The notes beneath the pieces were generated by a model. That model was not told the DNA's origin and did no database searches. It saw only the letters and a program-made list of their open reading frames with translations. A program made the translations under genes and the position numbers. A stretch of DNA of 64,000 nucleotides from Neelides folsomi. Taxonomy: Eukaryota; Arthropoda; Collembola; Neelipleona; Neelidae. Within the stretch, counting starts at the first letter, position 1, and each line of letters begins with the position of its first letter. The stretch lies in NCBI GenBank assembly GCA_034687125.1, contig JAQGBZ010000184.1, positions 1 through 64,000 of the forward strand, written 5' to 3'. Of the stretch, positions 1 through 13,800 are shown piece after piece.

Positions 1-116
1 TTTCGACAATTAGAGGGTTGGAGGGCAGGGGGTGCCCGAATTGGGAGGGGTGCCCGAATAAGGCCCGATACTCTTATATCTTAATTTTAATTTACTCATA
101 ACTTTAAAAATTCTAC
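1..116 (-). other. CAD intron, incomplete at window edge
   Basis: Follows the donor GTAGAA of the last visible CAD exon. It holds a short G-rich stretch near 14-60 in which the 12-mer GGGTGCCCGAAT occurs twice about 20 bp apart. No coding sequence is seen. Confidence 0.6.
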
Positions 117-3100
117 CTTTGCTATTAGTTGGATATTAAGTGGTCCGGTGACTTCGAGTGATCTTGCGATCGAATGACAAATTGATTTAATCTTAGTCAA
201 CGTTTCCGCATTTAAATCTTGCGGGGGAGTGACTAACGTCGCATCTCCAGAATGCACTCCGGCGTTTTCAACATGTTCGGAAACAGCCATGCAAATAATC
301 TCACCATCACATGCTACTGCATCTACGTCAATCTCCTATTATGGACAAACAATTTTGCTTATTAACATTACTAATGTAATAATTACTAATTATTGGTTAA
401 TTGATATATTGTATTGATTTATGATTATATGCATTTCAAACTTACTTTAGCTTCGAGAATGAATTTAGAAATCACGACAGGTTTGTCTTTATCAAGAAGT
501 GGACAATTGTTTTGCGAGAGATATTTTTGCAAATCTGTTGCTGAATGTGCAACGTTCATTGCAGCTCCTGAAAGAACATATGAAGGACGGACGAGACAAG
601 GATATCCAACTTCTTGACAAAATTTCTCAGCACATTCATAACTTGTCAATTCTTTCCATCTAAAATCAAAACAAAGATGTTCCAATTTCAAAAATGTTAA
701 ACATCAAATTTTTAAATGTTTTCACCTTGGCTGAGATATTCCAATGCGGTCGAGCATTCTTGAGAACTTGAACCGATTTTCTGCATTGTCAATACTTGTT
801 GAAGAGATTCCAATAATTTTAACATTTTGACGACTCAAATCCATTGCAATATTATTTGGCAGTTGGCCACCCATACAGAGAATGATCCCTTCTGGATTTT
901 CCAAGTCGTAAATGCTCATAACGACCTAATTACAATTTACATTCAAAGTTATTGTATGAAACTTACATACAAAATGATTCGAAGATCGAACTGTACAAGT
1001 ATCTTAAATATTATTATTGTGCATAATGCAGGTATGGAGTTTACCTCAAATGAAATTTCATCAAAGTAGAGTCGATCACATTCGTCATAATCGGTTGACA
1101 CAGTCTCGGGATTGCAATTTACCATAATTCGCTTCTTCCCCAAATTCTTAAGTTCGCGAATGCACCCAACAGCACACCAATCAAATTCGACAGAACTTCC
1201 AATTCTGTATACTCCCGAACCTTTAATTTTAAAATAATAATATTATACAAATAACTTCCATCAAGTGAGTAGTTCGATCTGTAACTTCTTGATGCTTCTA
1301 CTAGTAAAATAGTAAATCAATTAAATTCCTACCAAGGACCATGATATGAGATTCAGTAAAGGTGAGATCGTGTTCATTTCCATTGAATGTCAAGTAAAGA
1401 TAATTGGTCGACGCTGGCCATTCTGCAGCAACTGTGTCAATTTGTTTTACAAAAGGATACACCCCTATAAAATATAATAAAAATCAGTTTAAAGGTCAAA
1501 TAATCTTACATTTAGTTTAAATTATATTTGGCACATTAAGCTCTTTAATTGTATACATGCACAAAGCAATGAATTTATATTCATATATTCATAAATAAAT
1601 AAAATATATTAATTGTTTTTAATTCATTAGTCGGATTATTATATACCAAACTTTTCTCTTGTATTTCTAACAGCGAGTTCCGTAGATTTTACACAAAGTG
1701 AGATTTGTTTATCAGAGAATCCCAATTGCTTGGCTTCGCGCAAACTTTCTCGGTTAAGATCCCGATGGGTGATTCCCTCCAGAGCCACTTGAACTCTCAC
1801 AATATTCTTCATCTTTTCTAAAAACCATCGATCGATCTTTGTCAGTTGGTAAAGGCGATCAATTGAGTAGCCCGCTTTGAGGGCTGCAGCAAGGACAAAC
1901 ATCCTTTGGTCAGTCGGCTGCTCCAACTCTTCATCTGACGCTGCTTTGCAGTTGGGGTCAAAACCGAGAATCTTTTCATCAGTCATCCTTAGGGCTTTCT
2001 GGAGGGATTCTTCAAACTTTCTCCCAATTCCCATTACTTCACCAACACTTTTCATTGAGCTTCCAATCTATTATTTTTAAAAGTTTAATTATAAGCTTTT
2101 AATTCTAAGATAATTTATTAGATTCATTGGTAATTTCTTCTAAATTCTAAATATAATATTCATGTACCTAAATTTAGTTATAATGTTTAACATTGACTTG
2201 ATTTTTACACTCCAATAATTAACTAAAAACATACCTTTGTTGAAACTCCGGAGAATTTTCTAAAATCCCAATGTGGAACTTTTACAACACAATAATCTAA
2301 ACTGGGTTCAAAGCACGCCGTTGTTTTTCCACCAGTCACAGAGTTTTTGAGATCTACGAGAGATTTTCCAAGAGCGAGCTTTGCAGCAACATAAGCTAAA
2401 GGATATCCTGTAGCTTTACTCGCAAGAGCCGAACTTCTTGAAAGTCTTGCATTTACCTATTTAAGTAAAATTGATTGTTTATTACACTTTAATTAACATT
2501 TTACAAATTCGCATTAATATTATGTTCAATTTTCATAATTGATATTGAACAAATAAATAATGTAATAACAACGATCTAACATATATACATATGGGAATTA
2601 GCGGAGAAGAACGGCGAGCTAGGAAAATGATATTTCATATTTTGAGTTTTCAGAGAATTTCGAAAATAATTTTATTTTATGTCAAATAAAAATCTTTGTT
2701 AAGAAATGTAATTCAACAAACTATGATAGTAATAAGTTCTTTATAACTCATTAAAGTATATCAATGTATTTTTTATTATTTATAAACTAAGTTATTCGAG
2801 TAATCCAATATTAAGTAATTTCCAAAATGTGAGGGATAAGATGAGTAACTTTTCATAAATCAACAGTGAGTGATGCTGAGTGAGTGTGTAATTGATCTTG
2901 CATGCATATTGGGAAGCGGCAATTCACAGAAACTTAATGAAGAATTGTGAACGACGTGTTCTTGTCAAAATTGCCAATTAGGAAAATAGATGTGAAAGAT
3001 TATTTATAATTAAAATAATGATATGAAAGACAAGTAGGTAAACGAAATGGGAAACAAGAACAAGAAAAGGGTAGCTAGAAAGAAATATAATGCCAAATTC

Positions 3101-6100
3101 CATTCTGAACGGTTGATAAACAAAGATATCAAAGTTAATCACGTTTAATGTTTTTATACGCCATAGTTTGTTGAATTACGTTTCTTAACGAATATTTTTA
3201 TTCGAAGGCGAATAAAATTATTTTCGAAATTCTCTGGAAACTCAAAATATGAAATCTCATTTTTCTAGCTCGCCGTTCTTCTCCGCTAATTCCCATATGA
3301 TACTTTATATATAATTAATATTACTTTACCTCAATGATATAGTAGGTTTGAGAATTGGGACAAAGAGCATATTGGATGTTGCATTCCCCAATGACCCCAA
3401 GATGTGTAATGACTTTAAGTGCCGTAGCCCGCAACATGAAATATTCCTTATTGCTCAAAGTCTGACTCGGAGCCACAACAATTGATTCTCCGGTGTGAAT
3501 TCCCAGCGGATCCACATTTTCCATATTACAGACAGTCAAACAATTTCCAAATCCATCCCTCACAACTTCGTATTCCACCTCTTTCCATCCCTTCAGACTT
3601 TTGTCAATCATCAACTGGCTTGAAACGGTGAAAGCTGGGATGGCAATTTTCTGAAGTTCCTCTCTATTGTCTGCAAAACCCGAGCCAAGACCTCCAAGAC
3701 AAAAGGCCGCCCGGGCAAGAACGGGATATCCCAATTTATCAGCCGCAACAAGGGCCTAAATTACACGAGGAAATTACATAAGTTTATACTTTATTTGCTA
3801 CTTCATTGTCATCATTGGAGAAAGCATTGTGAATGTGAAAATGGGATTCGACCTCTTCTACAGTGTATGCAATGACGCTCTCAGCAACTTGTTCTCCAAC
3901 TTCAGCAATCTTCTCTGCAAACTTCTTCCTATCTTCTGTCACAATAATCGTCTCAATCGAGGTTCCAAGAATTTTACAATTGTATTTGTCAAAAACTTTA
4001 TTCTTGTCAAGTTCAATTCCGCAATTGAGAGCCGTTTGACCGCCAAATGTTAAAAGAACTCCGTCCGGTCTTTCAGATTTAATTACCTGTGATAATTTGA
4101 TTACAATTAACATTAAGACAATAATGATCATTAGTATGTTACAGAGGATCATTAAATTCTCAATTCATTAATTAAATAAAATTCTCACTTCTTCCACATA
4201 TTCAGGAGTTAAAGGGAGAAAGTAAACTTTGTCAGCCATTCCTTTTGAGGTTTGGACAGTTGCAATGTTTGGGTTAATGAGAACGGTCCGAATGTTCTCT
4301 TCCTTCAATGCTTTGATAGCTTGAGAACCAGAATAATCAAATTCGCCAGCTTGGCCAATTGATAAACCACCTGAGCCAAGAATTAGAATTTTTCTTGGCT
4401 TTGATTGTAAAGTTTCTGTTCCATCAGCTGAATGAAATAACGGTCCGATTTGAACAGGAGAAATCTTCACAATATGATCATGAATGTTCTTTTTCACATT
4501 GCGAATGATCCCCTTGACCGAGTCTTTAACACAGTCAAGGAAAGTGTCAAAGAGAAATTCGAGGTCTTCCGGCCCTGCAGTGTGCTCAGGATGAAATTGA
4601 ACACTGGAAATTGAAAATTAAATTTTATTGATTAGATAATCATTATAATTAAACTTTATATGAGATGAGTAATTAATGGGAAATTGGAGGAACCTGAAAT
4701 AGGGCAATGATGTGTGAACAATTCCTTCATTCGATTCATCGTTTGCATTAGTGAAAAGCGGTTCCCATCCTTCTGGAAGAGTTGAAGGATCGAGAGCAAA
4801 ACCATGATTCTGTGATGTTATGAAACATCTCCTCGTTCCTTCATGAATGCATGGTTGGTTGTGCCCACGATTTCCATATCTAATTGGAAATTATCCAAAT
4901 GTTTATAATGCAATTTATCATGCTTATATAACTAACGATGTTGTTCAAAGATAAAACTATGAACATTAAAGTAAATCTAGAATTTAAAGTAATGTGTAGA
5001 AAATCACTTCATTTTAAATGTTGACCCTCCTGCAGCCAAACCCATGAGTTGATGTCCAAGGCAAATTCCGAAAATGGGTTTTTTCTTTCGCATCATTACT
5101 TTTTTTAGGTTGTCAATTGTAACACGGCAAAGTTCGGGGTTTCCAGGTCCGTTGCTCAAGAAAAGACCATCAAAATGGCCTTCATCAAAATTATTGTTCC
5201 ATGGAACAACCTCAACGGCCGCTCCACGTGCCAAAAAGCAACGAATTTGATTGTATTTCAGTCCACAGTCAACAATGCGGATTTTGGGAAATCCTTCAGG
5301 ATTGTAAATTTTGATTGTCTAAATAAAATGTTTTTTTATGAATTAAAGTTATTACTTTTTCATTAGTACTTATTTAATATTTATATTTAAAAGTTGCATC
5401 ACTCTAACTCTACTTATAAAGAATATAAACCTACGTATATAAAATAAATAGGTACATATTTACAACACAGAGCAAACCTATGAAATCATTTCATAATAAT
5501 TTTATAATGAAAATATTAAAAAAGTTAAACTGGTGTTACATACACACGAATTTATATTTGGATTAAGAAATGATTGTAAAGGGCAAGTGCATCGTTTGCA
5601 TCATGATTTCATGTTCTAAAAGTGTTTTCTCTATATCTAAACGGTTCGCGAGATCGTTTATATATAAGTAGTAATAGTATGTATGAAAGCGAGAGGGTTA
5701 AAAGTATGCAAAACAGGAGCTAGGATAAGCGGCCTTGGTGCATTCGCACTTGTGGAATTGCCAAAAATAAAATATTAAATGGGCCAAGGGGTCGGGCTCA
5801 CTTCATCTGAAACGACGGCAGATAAATTCTTCAAGTTTGGGTCCTTGAAGGGAAATTCAGGGGCGGATTGGGAGCCGACGATCTTTCCGAGCATCGTCCC
5901 TTTTTCTCTCAAGATCTTCGTCAGTTGCCGCGTGTCGATCCCGTAAATTCCCGGAATTCCCTGTCGGCCCATCCATTCCGATAAAGAATCGGCAGCGGCC
6001 CAGTGGCTCGCCACTTCGCAAATTTCTCCAACAATCAATCCACCTGCCCAAATCCTCCACGACTCGAACGAACTGAAAATAAATTTAAATTGATGGCATT

Positions 6101-7116
6101 TCCAATCATTATTTAAAATCCGCATTCTGATCTTCATGACTGACATTAAGATAAATCCCATGCCTATACTATAAGACGGCAGACGACCATTAAGTTAACT
6201 GAACTTGATTGTTCAATTTCAGGTAAGCATAATATTATAATCTTGTAATAAAGATTGCATCATCAAATCACTAAAATTACCAGTTGATTCAAAAAGTCTC
6301 ATTAAAAGGAGTTATGGGTGAGTTCCAATGTTGGGATTCTCACATTGAGAATTGGAGCAAGGGCTGTGAATCTCTCCGGTTCATTAGGGAGTGTAAACTT
6401 GAGAGAGGAATTAGCAGGGATTTTGTGTGTGTGTGTCCATGGCTAAGAATATCCTGGAAGGTTGGGCGGGGGCCATTTAGTTTAAGTGGAGCCAACGAAG
6501 GCCCACGGCCGAAGGATTGAAGGTCAGGAAGTAATGAGCACGACGAAGATCACAAGATCTTTGTTGTGTAAAATAGTAATGACAAGGAGTGTACAAAGGG
6601 ATTCCTCAATAATGAACTTTACCGTGGAATGCCGAACTCATCCGCGTCATTCACAGGGATCCCGTAATTCCCAATCAGCGGATATGTTAAAACGAGAATT
6701 TGTTCGCAGTAGCTTGGATCTGTTAGCGACTCAGCATATCCAACCATCCCGGTCTGGAACACTGAAGATTCAAAATGAAAAGATTAATAAATATAAACGC
6801 ATTCAATTTATTTTTTTACATATTTTATATAATAGAATAAACATAATTCTTATTGTAGATACAATAATCAATAAGTGCTACATTATATGCGAAAGTAGGA
6901 AGTAAGTATTTTGATCATTAATTATATTGAAATTAGCAGTGAAAATTAAATTTTCTTACCAACTTCCCCGGGCACGGAAACATTCGCTCCAAAGGAAAAT
7001 CCTTCAAGGATCGTTCCATCTTCTAAGACGAGAGTGGCGGTTCGGCGGGATTGGATCTCCGGTTCTTCTCCAATAGCATAGCAAACCATGTTGGAATTCC
7101 CTTTGGATAAAACCAT
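117..7116 (-). CDS. CAD: CAD multifunctional pyrimidine enzyme, 5' part (GATase + CPSase); continues off left edge
   Basis: Encodes the start of CAD (rudimentary in Drosophila), the cytosolic enzyme that makes carbamoyl phosphate, carbamoyl aspartate and dihydroorotate in de novo pyrimidine synthesis. Minus-strand exons: 7116-6960, 6761-6623, 6072-5802, 5318-5008, 4879-4694, 4603-4189, 4086-3853, 3755-3330, 2456-2235, 2067-1647, 1464-1333, 1220-1045, 925-726, 659-446, 335-117; together 1241 in-phase codons. The glutaminase domain (about residues 20-365) has the GICLGHQ nucleophile Cys near 275 and the FHPEH His/Glu near 359/361. Then come the first CPSase ATP-grasp half ([45 protein letters not shown]) and the second ([24 protein letters not shown]-like [36 protein letters not shown]). 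The rest of CPSase, dihydroorotase and aspartate transcarbamylase must lie beyond position 1. The first ATG in frame was taken as start; a second is nine codons on. The donor after exon 7 (GTCGAA) is inferred from family length. Confidence 0.95.
2588..3299. mobile_element. 712-bp MITE-like DNA transposon with ~137-bp terminal inverted repeats, in a CAD intron
   Basis: The left arm (2588-2725) and right arm (3162-3299) are inverted copies of each other over about 137 bp with roughly a dozen differences. Both termini start CATATGGGAATTAGCGGAGA and continue through AGAACGGCGAGCTA. The trinucleotide ATA flanks both ends (2585-2587 and 3300-3302), compatible with a 3-bp target duplication but not diagnostic in such AT-rich sequence. 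No transposase is encoded, so it would be non-autonomous. It lies between CAD coding exons 8 and 9, which read normally across it. Superfamily not assigned. Confidence 0.85.
6424..6437. repeat. (TG)n microsatellite in CAD intron 2
   Basis: A short run of TG dinucleotides inside the 550-bp intron between CAD exons 2 and 3. Open frames nearby are not supported as exons because CAD exons 2 and 3 join in phase around them. Confidence 0.6.
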
Positions 7117-10100
7117 ATTTAGTAATTATTCCCAGAACCACCGGGAGCTTCAATTGACAATAATATGAGCACTGATATAAAAAGAGCTTCCGTAAATGGA
7201 ATGAATAGAATAAATGGCTAGCCCTTCTATTTCATAATTTTATTAAGATAAAGGATAAAGATGATGAACTCTTGTTATCTGAAGAGTGAAAGGTCAGAGG
7301 GACGGATGTGAGAGCCAATGGGTAAGTTGTTCATAATATATTGGTATTAAGTACTCAAAGTTTTCCACGAGGGTCGGAGATGCATAAAGCGGACATTATC
7401 CTTTGAGTGTCACACATTCATACATTTGAGTCTGGCAGTGAAGTTAAAAAATTGATTTTTAATACCATGAACAAGATATGAATCGTCAAAATCTTGCTGG
7501 TGCTTATTATTGTTACTTTCATGTCTCAACTGTCTGACAGAAGCTTAAGTGAAGTGAAACAAAAGAAGACGTGTAAATAAATACGCGAGTGCAATGGCTT
7601 TGAATGATTTAAGAATGTTTATCGTTTCTAAACTTTTGCACCGTCAGAATTTATCTAATGTGGGAACAATTCTTACATGTGGCTACAAGCCATTAGTTTT
7701 TAAATAGGTTTATCTATACTTAAAATTAAAGGAACAAGGTAAAATAAATTGATTTGGTTTTACTCCACATACTACGTACATTATTTCTTCAAGTCGCAAT
7801 AAATTATCGATTTAGCAAATTATGTGGTATAAAATATAAAATTCTCAAGATTGACTGTTTTCTGACATTTATTTTGTTATTTTAACGTAACATTGTAATT
7901 AATGCTAACTTAGCTTATATAGTAGTACATCCATTTGTATAAATAGGATCATGCAAAATTGTAATTGATGTATTGACAAGAAAATCTAACATTGGAAAGA
8001 TGAGAATAAAAGGAGTGCGTAGAAAAGAGAAGTTGTTCATGAGCCATGAACAGAATTATTGTGTGAATGTATAGATAAAATTATTTTAAATTCAAGTTGA
8101 TTTCTAATTGACTTTGAGTTCATCCTATTTACAAAGAACATTTACTATGAGAAAAGACCGTTGGCAGTAAAAGTCTGGCGCCAGAGAAGAATCTCTTGAC
8201 GCAAACACGTTCTTCCTTCACTCCTCAAAACAATTACTCCTACTCTCATCTTAAATACACACAAAATTGTTTCCCATAGCTCAATGCATCTTCCGCATTG
8301 CTCCACTGATAGATTGGACCAATCAATGTCATACTTATAATAACATTAATTAATTCCACTACTATAAATTAAATAATGCACACTTACATGTATTATAAAT
8401 CAAAAATTCAACTTATTTTGGTTCAGCATTTGTCTATTTAGCACATTGAACTGCTCATAGTTCTACTGAAATAATGGGAAATCCATTAATCAAAATAACG
8501 ATTTGGACTTGAGATTGTCTTCCAATTAAGAACTGGTCTAGTCAGGAATTAATAACATATTGGTATGCAGTTCGAGAATATTTACGAGTATGAAAATTTT
8601 GCCTGAGCCAGAGGCAAGGCAGACTATGATTTCATAAATCTGTATTGGGAATCTGTACACATTAAATGGTATTATAAACAAAATATTATGCTTGGTCTCT
8701 ATCATTTAAAAAATGGTTTTTACACAATGAACCTTCACTTCTTTGAAGCTAGTAATTACCATACATCTCTTAATGATAGATATATCCAATGCACAAAAAC
8801 AATCTTTGACTAGGTTTGCAAAACAAAAGCTTATGACTTGTAAAAAATGCATATAAATTCATCTAATGGACCAAACCTGAAATGCAAGAAGTTTTACTTT
8901 CAATTAATTCACAAACTTGATCTTTCTATAAATATTTTCATCAAGATCCTATTCATTTAAATGCACTTACTTTTGTATGACGGCTATAGCTTGGATTGCA
9001 GATTCTTCTCGCAAACTTATAAGGAGATGTCAACCTTCAAGAAAGTATTATTTGATGTAGTCTTTAAACGTTTGTTAAAAATAGCTTTAATTTGCCAAAA
9101 GTGAGTCTATTGTGTTCCGGGTTGTTAATTAGAACTCAATTAGAATAAATATGAGTTAAAAATGTGAATTAAAAGTCCAAATGATAAAAATCGGGAGAGA
9201 AAATAATAAGTGATATGATGGCGAGAATGAAGCTTTGGACCGAATGGACCTTTTTCAACTGCGGTCATTTTAAGTATTTATATAAGGAGAAAATATTTTG
9301 GGAATATAGGGCGAGTTGTAAAACACCTGGGGTTGGGTGACCGAGTGGTCACTGTTGTTTTGACTAGACCTTTTAGTGGGTCCATAAGCTTTAAGTCATT
9401 GAGACAACGTGGGCTCATGTTCTTATATGTATTTTATACCAAACAAAACAAGTTTAAATAAATGACCCTTCGTGTTATCCTGAAGCTTCTTTTACCTTTT
9501 CGTAAATCTTTCTTTAAATAAAAAACTTAAAAACATCCCAGACATGATGAGCTAGAGGGAATTCTTATTAAAATCTACAATAATAGAATAGATAATTATT
9601 TCATGCCCATCGGATTTAAACCTATCGAGTTAGAGCTCTGGAGCATCAATATAATAATAGATACAATATGGGTATAATTTATAATCCGATTTTATTATTT
9701 TAAAATATTTTCATTTTAATATTGAGTATTGAAAGTACTCTCTACAAGTATATTAAAAGTACTTTCAAGCACTTTTATTCATCTATAAAATAGCATTTAT
9801 TTAAGGAGAAATGTCAAATATTAAGTATGCCATGTATTTATAAATTCCAATGATTCGAGTATTGATTCATCAATTTGAAATTAAACATTCACAAGTTATA
9901 TAATTCTATAAAAAATTTCATGGAGTAATGCGGATAGGTAAATATCATATTATATCACGTGTATATTATAATAAGAATTTATATTTTTAAAAATTAAACA
10001 TATCTAATGACTTATTACGTAGGGTTCTGTATTAAGTCTATGAGACAAGTACAAGGTTATCAATTGGACATTTAACAACTGGCTTCCCAATTTAGACCCA

Positions 10101-10854
10101 TTCATTAACGAGTCACTAATAATGAGCATTGATAAAATGAATAATGAAGTAATTTGAAAGCAATTTAAATAATTATAATTTTATGATGATTCTGCATAAT
10201 GCAATTGATTCACATCAAGTGGAATAATAAACGTTGAATCCAATGGGCGAAATCCATTTTGCGCATACAACATCCCTGTACCCAAAATATTCCAAGTTGT
10301 CCTTATTCCTTGCTGGTACATTCAATACATATGGTTGGGAGTGTAGGGGTCGGTATAGGAAAAAAGTACACAGGGAAGTACGAAGGGAATTTGTATATGA
10401 ACTGGTTCCCCTCTACCGGATGGGCGTATAATCTTTGGCCTTGAGTTCCTCCGTCTCTTCGGCAGACTTCATTTGGCCGTCTTGATCATTCTCATGAGAG
10501 CAGGAAGGGAGGAAGATCCACCAGAGTAGTGCTCCGTCTTCCGCATCCGCATAGTTTAATTAATTGTGGTCAACTTTAACTGGCTTGCCAATTGGAAGGA
10601 AGTTAAGAAAGAATATAGAGTTATTTCGTGGTCGACCAAGTTCCCCGTGCGAATGTTTAAAATGTAACATCCAGGACAGGAAGAATTGATTTCGAAAATG
10701 GGAATTGACCCTGAAGACAATTCTACGTCGTGGTTGAACTTCTGTCTCCGTTCAATTAAGTGAAAGGACCTGAGACTGAACGAGTCTTCCTAGATGGTTG
10801 GAGTCGCCTGGAGGACTCACACACCAAGTTTAGCTAAAGTCCCTTCCGGTGGCA
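7117..10854. other. Intergenic region between the divergent CAD and NRBP genes
   Basis: About 3.7 kb separating the start codons of two divergent genes, so it should hold both promoters and 5' UTRs. The first kilobases are AT-rich and featureless to the eye. From about 10440 to 10854, upstream of NRBP, the sequence is clearly richer in G+C, as expected of a 5' UTR or promoter-proximal segment. On the CAD side a TTTTTATATCAGTGC stretch near 7170-7184 contains a TCAGT initiator-like motif. No tRNA, protein gene or obvious repeat was found. Confidence 0.5.
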
Positions 10855-13800
10855 ATGACCGGGAGTAGGTCAAGCAATGATCCCAACGATCCAAAGTCGA
10901 CGAAGGAAAGTGCCGAAGGCGTTGAGGACTCCGACGATGAGAGTGAAATCCTTGAAGAGTCCCCATGTGGAAGATGGGTCAAGAGGAGAGAACAGGTCAG
11001 TCAATTTATTAAATTAGAATTAAATTAAAAATTATGTGTAATATAAAACAAAAGTTCAGATCTTCAGATTCTTGCATTTATTCTTATTCAAAAGTGTAAT
11101 GATAATAATTTATATATATTTGTCACTTTTTATTATCAACTATGATAAAGAAAATGTTTAAAATTATCTTATTTAAAAATAATCCCATTAAATGAATATT
11201 AAATAAACATTAAATTAATTCCTTTCCCCTCGGTATTTTTGGAGTAATAAACTAAAAGCAAATTTTTTGTTCTAGGTTGAACAACGAGATGTTCCAGGGA
11301 TCGACTGTGCCTATTTGGCAATGGACACGGAGGAAGGAGTGGAGGTCGTCTGGAACGAAGTTCGGTTTTCGGAGCGGAAGAATTTCAAAGCACAAGAAGA
11401 GAAGATTAGACAAGTTTTCGATAACCTCACCCAACTCGAACACCCAAACATCGTCAAGTTTCACAAGTACTGGATGGAGACACAGTCTGATAAACCAAGA
11501 GTAATTTTTAATGCAATTAAAAATTCTATATTTAAAATATAAATAATATTTAATAAAAATGGCTAATACTCGACTTCTGACTTTAGCTATTATTTTAATA
11601 ATCAAATTATAATATTAAAGGATAATTCAATTTTAATCCGATCGACTTTTAATATTCTAATTGGAATTTTTATTGTGATAGGTTGTCTTTATCACGGAGT
11701 ATATGTCTTCGGGAAGTTTGAAGCAGTTCCTAAAACGAACGAAAAGAAACGTGAAGCGTCTTCCTCTCCAAGCATGGAAGCGTTGGTGTACTCAAATCCT
11801 CTCAGCTTTGAGGTATTGTATTATTATTGACTTATTTTAAATATAACCCTCAAAATAAGTATGATTGCTGACACGAATATATTTTATTAATTGAATTTTA
11901 ATCAAAAATTTATAATTTATTTTAGTTATCTGCATTCCTGTTCTCCTCCTATCATACACGGGAATTTGACATGTGATACAATATTCATTCAGCACAATGG
12001 TCTTGTCAAGATTGGATCAGGTAATGAATCTCAACATTTTTTGGAGATGACAATTTAAACCCATAAATAATATAATTTAAGTTTATTCATGGGTGACATA
12101 ATGCGTCCAATATCAATCTTGATACTAGAATCTTCGTATTACTCATTTAACATTTCTCTTGCCAAATGGAGTGTTTTATTCAGAGTGGAAGGCTTAAAGG
12201 TTTCTCGAGTCATTTCTAGAAACTTTAATCATTGGTGATTCACCTTTGTAGAATAGTCATTCAAAAATTCAGTTGGTTAACTAATTACCTAGTTTATTTA
12301 TTTACAAATGAGGTTTAAACATTCAAAACCAGTCCAACATTATCTTTATATTTATATTTTTAAAAACATTAAGACCAAATTGTATCTAACTTATATACCT
12401 AGTTATGTAATAAGTGACATAAGATATCATAGCTTTCAGTATTATCTGTATAAGAGGAAAAGGGCTATATGACATTCTTTTCTTATTTTATTGCGGCGTC
12501 TGTATTTAATTCAGTTTTTATATACATATATCACAAGGAAGAGAATTTGAAATGCGTAATTGAATTCTAGATAATAAAAGCTAAAATTAGTGTTCCGATA
12601 AAACGTGTTAATTGTAGTTCGAAATGAAATTTCTTCCTACTTATCCTTGATAGCGACAGGGTCTTATTATTTATAAGACAAATGCGGTTTAATTAAATAT
12701 TTTGATTTGTTAACCCTCATATGTTATGATACGATAAATTATATTACACATACAAATCAAAATAATTTTAATAATTAATATTAGATAAAAGTAATTATGA
12801 TATATTAATTACCTACCTAATATTTTCTCAATGGGTAATTGTAATTAAATATTGGGGCTGTGAATGTGGATTTAATTTAATTAATAATAAAAATAAGATT
12901 TTAATGAACAATAATAGACATCACGGATTTAAATTAGGTTAAATAGACTAGAATGGAATTCAGCGAAATTAGTTTATCCTTATGTCCTCATCTCTTGTGA
13001 GTTGTTCCTCTTTTGAGAGATGATGTGTATTTTTATTAAAAGATGAAGCAGACATAGGTTTAGATCCACGCCACGGTAGAATAACTATAAGATGTAGGGA
13101 TGGAATGCGGTAGCTGCGGTTTCCCCTTAATGAATACCTCATATACGCAAAACGAGAGGAATGATCGTTTGGGTCGAAGTGATTTTGGAACGAGCCAGGA
13201 AAGAGGAGGAAGAGCCAAAGAGTCTACCGGGAATTCATTTAAATGGTTGTCTTTGTTCGTACAGTGGCCCCTGATGCGATTCATCACCACGTCAAATCCT
13301 GCCGCGACAACATGAAGAACATCCACTTCGTTGCCCCGGAATATGGGAGTACGTCCAACCTTTATTATGTCTCTTTACCTGCCTCACCCGGAAATGAAGT
13401 CAGTCGGGCCCCGAATTTCATTCCGACTAAACCCTTTTTTTATTTCATCTCATGATTTTTTCTCTTTGATTTTTCATTTCCTTAAATTTATTTATTAGTG
13501 AAATTATTCATAGTAAATACAGTGCAATAACTTTTATTACATTCTTATGTAATTGTACTTAATTATGAATTAGTGAAGTGAAATTAGTGAAATTTAATTT
13601 TAACCATTTAATTCACTAATTAAACAACTAAATTTTAATAATGATTCCCGGTCCAGAAGGTATTCAATTGCCATTGTTTTTCTTTAGTATATAATATGTA
13701 GTCAGTTGTATTAATTTGATGGCTTTATTTAATAAATTCATATTTATCAAGGTGCCGCTCCGTCTTTGACATCCGCAGTGGACATTTACTCTTTTGGGAT

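Noticed and set aside
14-60. Direct repeat GGGTGCCCGAAT in a CAD intron
   Set aside because: Only two copies and no further structure; too little to call an element.
9337-9420. tRNA-Ser/Leu-like A box (TGACCGAGTGGTCA)
   Set aside because: No matching B box (GGTTCGANNCC) within 100 bp and no acceptor stem pairing; the motif is itself a short palindrome.
10234-10444. Two overlapping plus-strand open frames upstream of NRBP
   Set aside because: No family resemblance, two competing frames, and they lie in the probable NRBP 5' region.
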